Shown here piece after piece: positions 35,020 through 46,961 of a stretch of 64,000 nucleotides of DNA. Source of the stretch: Phlebopus portentosus (taxonomy: Eukaryota > Basidiomycota > Agaricomycetes > Boletales > Boletinellaceae). Each line of letters starts with the position of its first letter. Within the stretch, counting starts at the first letter, position 1. The notes under the pieces are model-generated. The model searched no databases, was not told the DNA's origin, and worked only from the letters and a program-made list of their open reading frames with translations. Position numbers and translations under genes: made by a program. Location: assembly GCA_037892935.1 (NCBI GenBank), contig JAYXKI010000005.1, positions 1,426,001 through 1,490,000 of the forward strand. The letters are read 5' to 3'.

Positions 35020-35559
35020 ACATGTTGTTCCCCTTAACGCTCGCTCTACTATGTGGCCTCAGTTATTGATTATTCGGGTAGAAAATTATAGAAATTAAGT
35101 CACGCAGCTAATAATAACTCCCTTGCTTCTTGGTGTCCGTTGTCTTTTTAACGACTGATAATCTTCTTAGTTCATGCGATGACAATACTTCATTACCAGC
35201 AACCGGGCTTTGTTGTTATAAATGTATATAAATGTACAGCAATACAATCAGGAAAAGGATAGGAAACTTCAGATGCAAAGAATTAGCGTTCATTTGTGTC
35301 TAACCAGTTTTGCAGGAACCTCCCTAATCAGCAGAGCTTGACCAAATTAGGGACACGCCCTGCAGGCCTCTTTACTTTCGCCTTCCCTCATCACAGGTAG
35401 AACGCACCAATCATGGAGGAGCAGAGTAAAAAAACGCCACTGATGCGACTTTCGCGAACTTATGGCTTATACACGTCCTCGAATCATAAGCAAGACCAAT
35501 AAATCCTTCAACAGGACTGAAGCACTGTGATCAGAAACTGGACATAGGCAAGAACTTAC
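35020..35559. other. Intergenic region between LETM1 gene and P450 relic
   Basis: AT-rich 3' flank. No gene or repeat recognised; the expected heme-binding end of the P450 is not found here. Confidence 0.4.
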
Positions 35560-36900
35560 ACATTCCAACAATGTCAAGCACCAGCTTGGTGCCTTCCTTG
35601 GCTGGTACGACTTCCTTCACTTCGGGACGGTTTCTTCGTGACAGATTCAATGTGGTATGCCTAGAGGGCGACCTTGACCAGCAGGAACCCAGTAGCTGAC
35701 GAATGATTCAGGCAAAGCGAGAAGGATTCTAGAGTGGAAGATTTACGGAACAGTCGTAGTCCCTCAAGGAAGCACGCGAGTACTCCTTCCAGGTTGTCGA
35801 AGTCATCAAAGGTCGTCAGAAATTCAGGAGTCGACCGACTGCATATCACATTGAGATAGACGTACCGGCTTACGATCCCCGATAACATCAAGGATAGATT
35901 GGTATGCCCACTTTTGTTCCTCCTGGTATAGAGAGCGCGGCTGCGAGAGTGTTGGCCGATGTTTCTTCTTAGAATGAGACTTGGTGAACTCATATGAATG
36001 TACAAGTGCCTTACCATGGCCCGCAAAGTCTTGTACGTATAGAATCCATGAATGCATCAGTAATCTATAGTCTCTCGAATGCCAGAGAAGCGAAATGCTC
36101 ACAAACGCGAAGCAATTTCCGATGATCTCTCTATCTGAAAGGCTATTCTTCCTTTCAAACAAGTGGGCATTCACAAGCCTCTTGCAGATTTTATTCAAAC
36201 TCTCCATCAGTCTGGTCTCCCCGCCTTCGTGGCCTGCATCTTTTGCAGTTCAATCTCGCCTTCGGTAATGCGGTTGTGCATGAATTCCTTGAATCTTTTA
36301 TACGCCTCGTTCATCTGATTCAGTTTTCTATCCACAGATGATACATCTATTTCGGGATAACCATTCGTTCAATAATGTAGGTAGCAACATCGAAAATCAT
36401 CTTATGAGGGGAGAGCTTCCCGTTCTCGTCCCGAGCAGGCTCATCCCATGACTGGGGATACCGAAACCTACGATGTCAGCGAGAAACAAGGCTAACTAGT
36501 CGGATCGAAGCTTGATGAGACCATGAAACACAAAGCTAACAATCTTATGAGGCACTTCACAAGAAGGAAAAAACATGATGGGTAGCTGTTGAAACTATAG
36601 CATGTCCATAGCCACCTTTTCTGCTTTTTGCGGGATGAACATAGAAGAGGTGTCTGATATCGGGTCTCGGACAAATCAAATTAGACATGTCCCTGGGTCT
36701 TGTACTTTGCAGTGTTTCGCATTATCAAACAGGCAGAACGTATAATCCGGTCCGTCACTGACGGCGGTAAAGCATCAAAGACTGGTCAGGATCATACGGA
36801 TCATGGATAAACTGTCCTATCAGGCGAACCGAACGATTACTTATGTGAGCTTTCGTGATCATACGATGAACTTCAGTCGACTACTCTCGTAAATGTCTAG
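35560..36900 (-). pseudogene. Cytochrome P450, 3'-truncated pseudogene
   Basis: Relic of a heme monooxygenase. Reading on the minus strand: SWDEPARDENGKLSPHKMIF; RFKEFMHNRITEGEIELQKM; a base shift after KAGRPD; then LSDREIIGNCFAFV, an intron, FAGH, an intron, and ETSANTLAAAL, which together form the I-helix (A/G)GxET(S/T) motif. After another shift come LYQEEQKWAYQSILDVIGD, DDFDNLEGVLACFLEGLRLF (K-helix side) and KEGTKLVLDIVGM. The heme-binding FxxGxRxCxG and the ExxR context are absent or scrambled, and a stop follows VIPK. With no cysteine ligand it cannot be active. CYP family not assignable by eye; the pattern is like the CYP4-type clan. Confidence 0.75.
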
Positions 36901-36913
36901 AACAACTGGTCAC

Positions 36914-39900
36914 TTATAGACCGTTTGACGCACTCCGTACGTATGCAAAAGCCAACCAATTCTTCTCGTCCCAAGGTGCGAGCATTACTGCCTTCTGAGC
37001 AACTCTCCTTGCATCTGAAGCTGTCATGTACTTGTTGACCGAGGTTACACTCGCAATTGCTAGCAGTCGTAGGGACTCATGGGCGCCATCGATACGATAT
37101 ACATCCGGAGAATCCAGAAGCCTCGATAACAAAGCCTGCGCGATTTCCGGCTGCCCTTGACATACAGAAAGCGATGCCAACTCTTTCCTCGAGGCGATAT
37201 AGGAGGGCTCAGTATGCACAGCCCCTTGGACGACGGAAAGTGCTTTTGTTATGTTGCCCTGGCGCCATATAAGCTACTTGACAACCAAATTGTAAACGTC
37301 AACTTACTTCTGCTATATAATGATTTGTAATAAGGTCTTCGATGTTCCTCTCAGGATCTCGCATATGTCGCTCGTCAAGAGGTAATACCAAGATCTCGGA
37401 CAGTGCTGCATCTATCAGAGCTTCGTCGCTCGTGAGTAAGCCCATAGCTGCAAGCGCAACCACTGCGGCCAGATTTTCAGGATCGTTCTGAATACTACAT
37501 AGATTGTGAGTGGATTTAACAATGTCCGACTTCAGCACACACACCAATCGAGGAGCTGCTCCTTTGCCACCTCTCTGAACTCATCGGTACCGATTTTCCA
37601 CATCGTTTTTGCAAGAAGAACAGTAACCTGCCCACGTACAAGTTGATTCGCAGAAGCTATTTCCTGAGCTGACTCGAACATTGCTAGAGCTTTCTCGAGG
37701 TTTCCGGAATGGAAGGATGCGATGCCGTGTCCGAATTGGCATAAGGATCGTAACGATATGCTCGTATCGGGATCTTCTGCCGGAAGAAGTCCGAATGCTG
37801 TCTCGAACGCCTCGATCGATGCTTCGAAATCGCCCTTTGCCAGAAGCATCCTGCCGAGATTGGTATTGGCAATCGCATAGCGACGCTCAATGGCAGGATC
37901 TTCAGTCTCCTCATAGGCAGATTCGAGCTGTCTGATAGCTCGCGAGGTGACTTCCACGGCAAGATCATGCAAATGCAACCTTTCACATACAAGACCGAAT
38001 AGGTGAAGCGCTGATGGATCATCCGTTTTGCGTCTACAATATCGATCAAGTGAGAAGAACGGTGGAAACAAGGCATCTTGGAAAGAGGTATGCGACCGAT
38101 TCGCCAGCATGGGGAGCTTGCTGAAAGTGCGATAAGCGTACTCTAAATCCGCAGCTGGCTAGAGTTGATAGATAAGCCTTCTGTGCAGAAGATGGCAGAC
38201 GAAGACGTGCTCACCAAATCCGCCGTAAGACCGACAGCGTGTTCAAACAATGCATTGGCATCCTCTTCACGATTATTAGCTGAAGCCACAAGGCCCTGCC
38301 CAACCCACGCAAGAGTAAAATCCGGATCCAATGTCTGCGCTTTCGAGAATGTCTCGTTCGCGAGTTCAAGGTCTCCGTTATGAAGGTAAAGTAATCCTAG
38401 GTTTGTCCATACGGATGCATCCTTGGATCAAAGGTAAATCAGCAAGAAAATGAAAAGAAGGAAATCCATTTACTTTCGGATTGGACTCTAACGCCCGAAT
38501 ATACGAGTGCTGAGCGATCATAGGCCTTGCTACGAAGTTCAAATTCCCAAAAGCGTTCCAGAATAGGAAATTTCCCGGATCTGCTGATAAAGCCGTTCGA
38601 ACGAACTCAATGGCCACCTTTTCTGCCTTCTCTTTCATGGCCTGCGACTGAGTGAAAGAAGCCAGTCGGGAGATGCTGATGCCTAGGTCATACCATGCAC
38701 TTCCGATACCTTCTTCGTCTCTTGCGAATAACGACAAGCGAAGGCTATAAGTAACAACTGCGAATTGGAGAGCGGCAAATGCATTTGCCGTAGAAGGGTC
38801 AGCTAGAAGAGGATGTTCAATGATTCCAGAGATCCTCTCATCGTCCCTTTCCACATAGAGTGATGCCATTCTGGACAGTGTCTTTGCAGCCATATCCGGA
38901 TCCGAAAACTCTGAGAAATCGGACAGAGTCATAAGTGAGTCGGCAATCGTTTTGAGAGCTAGGCGTCTGAAGCCAGGGCTCGAATCCGCCAGATCTAAGG
39001 AAACTGTGATTGCGGACAGAAATGAGGTAGATGATCGGCTTAGATATCCCCTCGATAGTTCCAAGCGACCCTGAGCAAGATGTGTCTCGGCCAGGGAGAG
39101 TAGAACGGTCGTCTCATGTGGTACCTTCTCCAATACTTCAGTGAATGCTGCAATGGCAATTGGAAGTTGTCCTGTTTGCCTTTGGACTTCACCCAGGAGG
39201 TAAGTACATAGCCATTCTTCAGGTTCAAGTTCATGGACCCTATGAAGAGCTTTGAGCGCTGCAGCATACCTGCCTGCCTTCATGTATGCTTCGCCTAATC
39301 GTAGCCATGATACTGTGTCATTTTCGTGCGACCTTAACGCGATCTGGAATGCTCGTATAGCTAAAGGATAGTTTCTTCGATTCTGCAAAGAATCATGAAA
39401 TGATGGTAGTCGGTGAATCCATAGAGCCACTTTACCAATTCCACAACGCCAAGTGCCTTCCACGCCCAAGCATTGGTAGGCTTATACTTCGTGATCATAG
39501 TTGCTTCATCACTGCCCAGTCCACCACCAAGCCCACCCTCGCCTTCAATAGTCCTTCGTGCCACGACTTCCACAAGGTCCCATTCACGTTCCTCTGCGAA
39601 GCTGTGCGCAAGCCTCTGCGCAGCTTCTACTTCACGCGCGTCTAGTTCAAAAGCTTTCTGGAAACATTTCGCGGCCCGAGCGGGATCTAAAGGCGATGCG
39701 TTCTCTAGATAGTATATCCCTAGAGAAGTGAATGCGGGTGCAAAGGAGGGAGATCGTTTGAGTGAGGTGATAAAGTGACGGTACGCAGTCTCTTTCTTCT
39801 CGGCTGTGTGAAGTTGTGATTCTATTGCATTGATGACTGAAGGGGGGCAACACGTACCTTCAAGCCTCCAGTGGCATTGACCAAGGCGCCACCAAAGACG

Positions 39901-42082
39901 TGCCTTCCGTTCTTCATATCCGTCTAGAGCCTCGATCTGATCAAGGACAGATTGCAGTTCTGCGATTGCAGTTTCCAATTCAGGTTGCTCCTTCTCGATC
40001 AGGCACCACGCATGCTGTTCTCTTGCTACAAGTCCCACATCGACATCGTCGCGCAACTGGCTAGCAACTTTCAGGAACAGATCCGCGGCTTCGTTCCATT
40101 TGCGAGCTGCCTCAAGGACATAGCCGCGTCCCATCAAACAAGGCACATTATTCGGATCCAGTGAAAGCACTTCATCTAAGACACGTATAGCACGAATATG
40201 ATGCTTTGGAGGGAAGAGATGTACAAGACCCGTGGCAAGAGATACGTTAAAAGCCTTCCTCACTCTAATGCGTAGACTCAGCTTCCCAAGGAAACACCAT
40301 AAGCAAGATAAACCTACTGAACGAGACCGATTCCTGTGTCGATTTCGTGTCTTCGAACAAGCTGAAGACCCTTTTCCGATGCGGCTATGCAATTCTGGTA
40401 ATCTTCCTCGGCGATATAGATATCACAGAGTACCCGATGAGCTAGGACTGAATCAGGAAGGCCAGTGGCCGCTTCCTGACCAGTTATTAGTATACACCGC
40501 GAATAAGTGATGTATCGAAGACCCACTAGAACGAGATCATAAGGGTCGAGATCGTCAACTTGACCCTCGCTTTCTTCAACCGCATCTCCTTCATCCTCCT
40601 CGCCCGTCTTTTCATGCAAAGGTATGCTTTTAAAGAGGAAGTAACCACGGACCGACTGGGCTAAAAGAGAGTTCGGAAACAGGTTGTGTATCGACGAAGG
40701 AGATCTATTCCGTAGCTTTCTGGAATTTCCACCGTCATGTAAGTGGCCGAAACATGAAAATCGAAAACTGCGAACGCACTGATACTATCAACATCCTTTC
40801 CTTCGATATACAGCGACCATGCAAACCCGTCAGGTATATTCAAGAGCACCGCACCATCTATCATTTCCTGAACTTCAATGCCCAACTTCGTTTTGATCTT
40901 CCTTTCAACTCCGCTCAATGGCAGAGCACAGCGATGTCTATGCTTGTATCTCAAGAGTTTTGCTTCGGTCTCTCGTCGCAGTTCATCGGATGTATTGGGA
41001 TGGTTGATAATCTCACTGTAGAGGTCCGGAAGCTGATATAACGATCAGATACAGTGAGAGAGAATAGGATTTGTAGATGGAGATTCTGCATACTTTTGAC
41101 ATACTCCATATTCCAAGGCCGATCTGCTTCCTCAGTTCTTCTGGACTTGCGTGCGCTGAGTCAAGTCGCATTCTTCGCTTCTCCATTTCGCGCACGAGCA
41201 TGGTCTCCTCCTCCGTCTCCGTCAATGAAAGTATCTCTTGAAGTATAGGAAGGCTATTGTGTATGGCTGTTTGCGCAGCAAACGTCGTTGTTGCGGAGGG
41301 CGCGGTAGGATCGGGAGGAGGAAGTGTAGATAGGATGGAATAGTAGGGAGAATTCGGTAAGAAGAGACACAGCACATCTGCCAGCTGTACGAGGCATGCG
41401 TTAATAGAGATCCGGTGAATAGTCATCGAACGACTTACTTCTTTACTAGAACCTCTTGTACGCCGGAACTCGACGAATTTCTGCAATTGCTCCGCGCATT
41501 TCGTTGCGTCTCCGCTGACTTCAAGTGAATTTCTGACCGAAGAATTGCTAATCGGACACACCTTTTTGCGAACATATCCATCAGAGTCATTAGGGTTTCT
41601 GCATATTTATCCCAGCGTTCGGTCTGTTCGTAGAACTTGGCAAGACCCTATGGAGTAACTCAGCTCGGATCACATAATGGTTGTAAAGTCGATATGGGAC
41701 GAACCTGCCGAGCCAAGACTTGATCAGGCTGCGCCTTTGTCGCTCGCAAATACGCCTTGAAGCATTGTAAGCGCCCACATATACGCGATGTAAGTACTGC
41801 CAAAAATTACTTGCTCGCTCTGATCGAATTGTTGCAGCTCAAGAAGGGCAAGACCCAGGAACACATTTCTAAAGAAACATGCAACTCAATCAGTAACATA
41901 GCTCACTAAGATGTCCTATGAAGCTCGCGAGAGTGCCATAGGTGGATGAGAGATGCTTACGCGTTGTAATTGTCTGGCTCATATGAAAGGACCTCTTCTG
42001 CTGCATCACGCGCCTTCGCGAAATCTTTCTTTCCTATTAGCTCTCTCGCAGATTTCAGCTTGGATTTGACGAATGTCGACAT
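36914..42082 (-). CDS. SKI3: Superkiller protein 3 (Ski3/TTC37), TPR scaffold of the Ski complex
   Basis: Large TPR-array protein, roughly 1400 residues, encoded by many exons. The Ski2-Ski3-Ski8 complex feeds mRNA 3'-5' into the cytoplasmic exosome; Ski3 is the scaffold. The N-terminus SKLKSARELIGKKDFAKARD with VLSYEPDNYNA is the typical first Ski3 repeat, and TPR units recur throughout (for example AIRVLDEVLSLDPNNVPCLM, AFQIALRSHENDTVSWLRLG, AEVYAQ-like helices). The C-end AQKAVMLAPWDEKNWLAFAY is a conserved terminal repeat. Introns are numerous and short, so single exon ends are not listed. The start ATG at 42080-42082 lies about 150 bp from the dispersed repeat copy 2. I see no frame damage, but with this many exons an error could be missed. 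Confidence 0.85.
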
Positions 42083-42227
42083 GGTGCTGGAACGACAAAG
42101 GTCCGACCGAATAAATAAAATGCAGGGCAAGTTCATCGTTACATAAGCGTGCCTAGCATGGGTGTACACAGAGACAAACAACCTTAGCGGAAACTCATTT
42201 CGATCGACTTCACTTATTATACAAAGT

Positions 42228-42396
42228 GGATTGGCCCATTCCAAGTCCAAAAATGCCGAGTGTGTCACACCCATCGATAACTGCAGATCATTGGTATTAT
42301 AACAAACGCTAATGACAAAAGCCGGTAAAAAACGATACGTGCTTTAGCGAGACAAATGGTAAGTTCTTAGTAATTCAGAACTTTACTGTAAGTTCC
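42228..42396. repeat. Dispersed repeat, copy 2
   Basis: Diverged partner of the first ~187 bases of the window (see there), in the same orientation. It sits in the 5' flank of SKI3. Compared with copy 1 it has small deletions after TATAACAAA and after GACAAAAGCC. No coding frame is shared. Confidence 0.7.
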
Positions 42397-42440
42397 TTGC
42401 CTACACCTCAACACACCTCGCCTCGAAACCATTGTACTTC

Positions 42441-42743
42441 ATGCCTGATACTGCCTCTATGCCTGTCAAGGTATCATAACTTTTCCTTGGAAATCTACAA
42501 AGAGTATCTAATTCAACGCTTTTCAGACCTCTGGTCCGAGGAATATTGATTCCGCGCCCGTTCCGAAGGGGAACAACACAACTCTACCCGAAGTTCATCC
42601 CGTATGGCTACGATATTACTAAAGAGTTGATCTCTAAACGGTACTTAAATCTGCAGGGTACAGATCCGGCTTCGCAGTCGGAGACTTCTTCCACTAGCAT
42701 CAGTCTTCCATCATTCTTCAAAGAAACATTGATGCGGAAATGA
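42441..42743 (+). CDS. Small hypothetical protein (about 70 residues)
   Basis: Three short exons join in frame: MPDTASMPVK, then TSGPRNIDSAPVPKGNNTTL with PEVHP, then GTDPASQSETSSTSISLPSF with FKETLMRK and TGA. Introns are GTATCATAAC...TTTTCAG and GTATGGCTAC...CTGCAG, both normal in size for this genome. The product is Ser/Thr/Pro-rich with a basic hydrophobic tail and no signal peptide. I do not recognise it. The unspliced alternative stops early. It lies between the SKI3 5' flank and HSP12. Moderate-to-low confidence, since three short exons can arise by chance. Confidence 0.4.
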
Positions 42744-43574
42744 GAATCCCATTTCTTTTTAGGGGCTTCCGGTGCTATTTCTGTATGGACCTGAAGGACG
42801 GTTTACTATGCGGAAGTTCTGTTGCCCCATGTTTCTCAAGGACGTCCTACTACAGTAAAATAATTACATCGTAATCAAGTTCCGTCTAATACCAACCATA
42901 TCTTTATCATTAATAATGAAGTAATATACGTCATATTAAGACACATGCCCGCTATCTCATGGAATGCGTGAGCATAAGTGTTCAGACGGACCGACCGTTT
43001 CTTCATGCTGCGCGTCTATGTACCCTATATACTGTACATGTTCTCTTTCGGCCTTGGCAGATCGACTACGTGGACAAATTTAGACTCCGATTCAAAAAAG
43101 TTAGAACTCGCCGACTTGCATTCTAAATATTGATCGTTGTTCTGTAGTGAGATGACGTCCTATCTGGTCTAGCTAATAAGCTGTACTCCGGCAAGGTCAC
43201 TCACTCTTCGACATGATCAATATCCCCTATTCCGTCGTCGATGACATCCCACCGGCCTAGCTATACTCCGTCAAGGTCTTTACCAGTCCTCCAATCCCAG
43301 TCCTCCGAGAGTCTCATGTGGTCCAGCCCCACCTGTCTCTAAGTGGTGCTCGTCGCTCGGAGCATCATTGCTGCGTAGCTGAGGATCGTAGCTCATGGCG
43401 CGCGCTCCAGCATACGCTCGTCATCGCTACCGTCATTACAGGCCCCTTTTACTCCGGATTTCAAGTATATAAGGATGATTAAAAGAGACACGACAGAATC
43501 AACAAATCTACCTTCTGTACAACAACTCCCATACTCAATCTATCTAACCTCGCATTAATTATCTTATCATAATT
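42744..43574. other. Intergenic region upstream of HSP12-like gene, with a diverged direct repeat
   Basis: Contains two diverged direct repeats (43151-43198 and 43240-43278: GATGAC...CTAGCT...TACTCCG...CAAGGTC), the second lacking about nine bases. No gene seen. Confidence 0.5.
43443..43473 (+). promoter_or_regulatory. Candidate stress element and TATA box of HSP12-like gene
   Basis: CCCCT (43443-43447), the reverse form of the Msn2/4 STRE AGGGG, lies about 130 bp before the ATG; TATATAAG (43466-43473) lies about 105 bp before it. Both suit a stress-induced gene. Whether this fungus uses an Msn2/4-like factor is not shown. Confidence 0.45.
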
Positions 43575-44010
43575 ATGTCTGACAACGCACGCTGGGGAGT
43601 TACCGACCGCGCAGAGGCTAAGCTGAAGGTACATTTGTCACCTCTTCATAACTATTCTCAGTCTCCAAATCTGACGTCGCTTGATTTCGCTAGCCTGATT
43701 CTGAGAAGTCTACCACCGAGCACTTGGGTGACAAGGTCAAGGGAAAGACTGACTCGGCTGCAGGCTCCGCCCAGCCCGAGGTAAGTGGCATGATGGCTCG
43801 TGTATTCCCTTTGGTCCATTTCTGATTTCAAACTACCCGACAGAGCGAGAAATCGTACACTCAACAGGCGACCGACAAGGTTTCTTCCTCGGGAACGGAC
43901 GAAGTGAGTAACACCGTAACGCATTCTCAGCATTAAACGATATTCTGATATATGTTTCCCAGCGCTCGTACACTGACAAGACCAAGGACGCTCTTGGTTT
44001 GGGCAAGTGA
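43575..44010 (+). CDS. HSP12/HSP9 family heat-shock protein
   Basis: Small stress-induced, membrane-associating protein of 82 residues in four exons. MSDNARWGVTDRAEAKLK starts the family signature; the second exon gives PDSEKSTTEHLGDKVKGKTD; then SEKSYTQQATDKVSSSGTDE and RSYTDKTKDALGLGK. It is rich in Lys/Asp/Ser/Thr with repeated amphipathic stretches, no Cys, one Trp, and no signal peptide. Yeast Hsp12 is disordered in water and folds as helices on membranes, protecting them under heat, osmotic and stationary stress. All three introns obey GT-AG and phase 0. The promoter carries a possible STRE and a TATA box. Confidence 0.9.
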
Positions 44011-44325
44011 TTGACCAAGACGTACGGACAGAGATTAAATCTTTTTAATAAATATGTTCGGTGTACTATGAACCGATATCGCAATCATATATAACGTTCT
44101 GAAGATGCGAATGTGTGTTTTGAAATCTTACGATTGCAAGGAAACACGCAGTGATTTCATCAGGTTCAAATGGTTACGGCGTTTGACCCTTTCCTCGACA
44201 GTATTAACAATTACAAAGCACAGGAAGTTCATAACGCATGGTGGGGGTAAAGTTGAACTGACGAGTGAAATACAAATAGCAGTACACAAGCTATACAAAG
44301 TTCCTCATGAATGATCATGATAAGA
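44011..44325. other. Intergenic region between convergent HSP12 and RING genes
   Basis: Shared 3' flanks of two convergent genes; nothing else recognised. Confidence 0.5.
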
Positions 44326-46575
44326 TTACGCGTTAGAAGAAGCGGACAGGGTTGTATCACGAGCCATTGGCATAGGTGGATCCGTAGGGTCTTCTGTTAT
44401 ATCATCGCGGTTGCCCCAAAGTCGGTGGTTATGATGTACTCGCCGGCCGCGTGCAAAGCGCAGATATCGCGAGAAACGAGAGCCCATGTGGGAGCTGTGT
44501 CGCCCATGCGTGTCTTCGCGATCTTCCTGCATCGCGTCTCCGCTAGCGATCATCTCTTCTAAAGCATGAAAGTCTACGGAAGGAAAAGTCTCTCGTCAGT
44601 CTGTATTCAATCCATGCGTTGAACTGTGAGCTTACCATGACGGCAGATAGGACAACTGCTCGAAAGCTCAAGCAACCACTGATCAACACAAGTTTGGTGG
44701 AAGACGTGTCGCCCCTCGCATGGCAGGACTCGGATATCATCACCCTCTTCAAAGTCGATAATGCAAATCGGACATGTTTCGCGTCCAATGGCTGCTGGCA
44801 TAAGGTTGCTATCCGCGCTCGTTTCAGCATTCACTGGCGCATGTGAAATGGATGAGGTCGTTTCTTGTGCGTCAGGAGTAGCTGCACGATTCCCTCTATC
44901 TGGAGGTGTAGATGGTCCGGCACCAGGAGAACTTGTGCCATCTGCTTCGGCATTATTCCGCAACGAATTTGTCGTCAATACTGGGGAAGTCCAAGTTCTT
45001 TGCTCCTCGTGATTCCCAGATTCGCTTCGGTCTCCAGCTGCTGGCACGTCCCTCGATGCCGGTAGCTCAGCCATCTGGATACTCCCCGAGCCTGATTCCG
45101 AGTCAGGTGGCTTCGGAACAATATTCGGCTCTCCAAAGTTTCTTTGTGTGACGGGCAAGCGACTGAACTTGATAACAGGGAAAGTATCGAGAATTGCACG
45201 CGTCAGACCGCGAGCGCGGCTTTGGCCTTGTCCAAATTCGCCGCCTACAGTCGGATCTGCTGGTCTCGGTCCATACCGTTCAGGGTGCCGAATGGCGCGT
45301 ATGGCCTGGATCGCAGAATTTGAAACTCAGTGCGAATAAAAGCTGAAGAAAGGACTCACTCCTGATAAGATGACAGTACAGAATAACAGCGAGACTGCGC
45401 CAGTAATCACATATAGGACAATCCTAACGAACACCAACTCAATCGATTGTCCTTGTCTCATAATCCGACACTCACATTGCAAGGTCCGTTCCACCACTAT
45501 TACCGGGACTCGCAGTCGTCGACCCTGAGTCGGAACTATCATTATCGTCCGACACACTCGCGTTCGCAGCCGTCAACGTCGCAAGGAGATAACCAGACGA
45601 AGCTTGACCAGACGATATGCCGTTGGTGACATTATCGAACGTGGCATTAAGCGTCTCTGCATTGTAATTACCATACAATGTTTGGTTTACATTCGTGAAT
45701 GCATTTTCAACGGTACTGTAAGAAGAAAGCCGGGTATTAGTACTTCCGCGCAGGAAAAAAAATATCGGAGTAGCATACCGAGCGGTTACGAGAGACTTCG
45801 TAGAGAATATGTCAAACACCTGATCGAACGTCGCCGGGTCTTGATATTCGGCATTGATAATGCATGCCTCAGACCATTGGGAATATAATAACTGGAAGCA
45901 CATTAGCCGTGACATTCAGGAAAGATCGGAGAACAACGCACAGCTGCGACAGCTCCTCTATCGCGCGCCAATGTGAAGACATCATCTTCCATAGAGAAAT
46001 CAGTCCCGTTTGAATCGCATGAAACGAAGGCGATCCATGGTGTCGTAGCTACATGGATAGACTCTCGTCAAGGGGCACAATCACGACACCGGCGCGGATA
46101 GTGCACATACTGGTTTCATTTGTAGTATCTTGCTCAGAGAAATGGACGAGAGCACCCTTTGAGGGATATAACTATCAGGATCTGAGGGTATTAATCGATG
46201 ATATCTCGACAGACCTTGTTAATACCCGAACTTTCCGATCCGACGAGTTGATATGATACAGTTTGAGCAAAGGAGCTGCAATGAACCGAATACTTTCAGC
46301 ATTCCGGAATCCATTAGTCATTAGCTAGCGATGATAGAAGACTGACGCGTTCGGGAACCTTTGGACAAAAGGTCAGATGGAATAACATTGCACACGCTGA
46401 AGACTAGACAATACCATTGAAGCTTGAGCATGGACGTGTCACTCTCATTTACACCTGCTTGAACCTCCGCACTGTCGTTCGTCGGTAATGCCGGAATGTA
46501 CGCCAGGGTACGGAGAACGAGCCATCCGAAGGCAAGCACGAGATTGAGTGAGACTGGCAGAGATTGTGCTATCAT
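44326..46575 (-). CDS. PA-TM-RING-type E3 ubiquitin ligase (RING-H2)
   Basis: Endomembrane ubiquitin ligase. The N-terminus has a hydrophobic signal segment ([20 protein letters not shown]). A lumenal domain follows (relics of the PA fold such as [16 protein letters not shown] and CSEAWAIN-like stretches spread over exons). Then come a Ser/Asp stretch, one TM helix ([20 protein letters not shown]), a polar linker, and a C-terminal RING-H2: [19 protein letters not shown], then [14 protein letters not shown] and CPICRH, giving Cys-x2-Cys...Cys-x-His-x2-His-x2-Cys...Cys-x2-Cys. The tail is Arg/His/Asp-rich. The start is the ATG at 46575; a non-ATG frame runs 10 codons further up. About six introns are needed. 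Such proteins (for example RNF13, Tul1-like) sort or degrade membrane cargo; its substrate is unknown. Confidence 0.8.
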
Positions 46576-46961
46576 TTGTTCTCGTAACGATGATGGGCAA
46601 GGCAATCAGAGCGCCGTATCGGGATCACAGCCGTGTTGAATTATAAACGGAAGTGACGGCGGCGATGGAGTCGCCGACTGGCCTGGTGGTGGTGCGCAGG
46701 CGAGCGGTGAATGGGCGTGGAGAGGGGAGGAAGTCGAGCGTGGACGCTAGCTAGAGATGAAGTGGAAGGGCTTCCCAGGTGCGTGGGCCGGAACGGGAAA
46801 TCTCATGCGGCAGACACTTCAGGTAAGGTAAGTCGGCACGGCAGACAGACTCGCGGCATGAGCCGACGACGTCGTGGTCAAAGACTTATATAAGTTTATC
46901 TTTATTCTATCCAATCTCTCGTTTGGTTTGTTATTACCCAGGAATTCTCACTAATTCATTC
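46576..46961. other. Intergenic region upstream of RING gene
   Basis: GC-rich first half (46640-46860) and a TTATATAAG box at 46886-46894 that could serve the minus-strand RING gene, though it is about 310 bp from its ATG. No gene seen. Confidence 0.4.
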
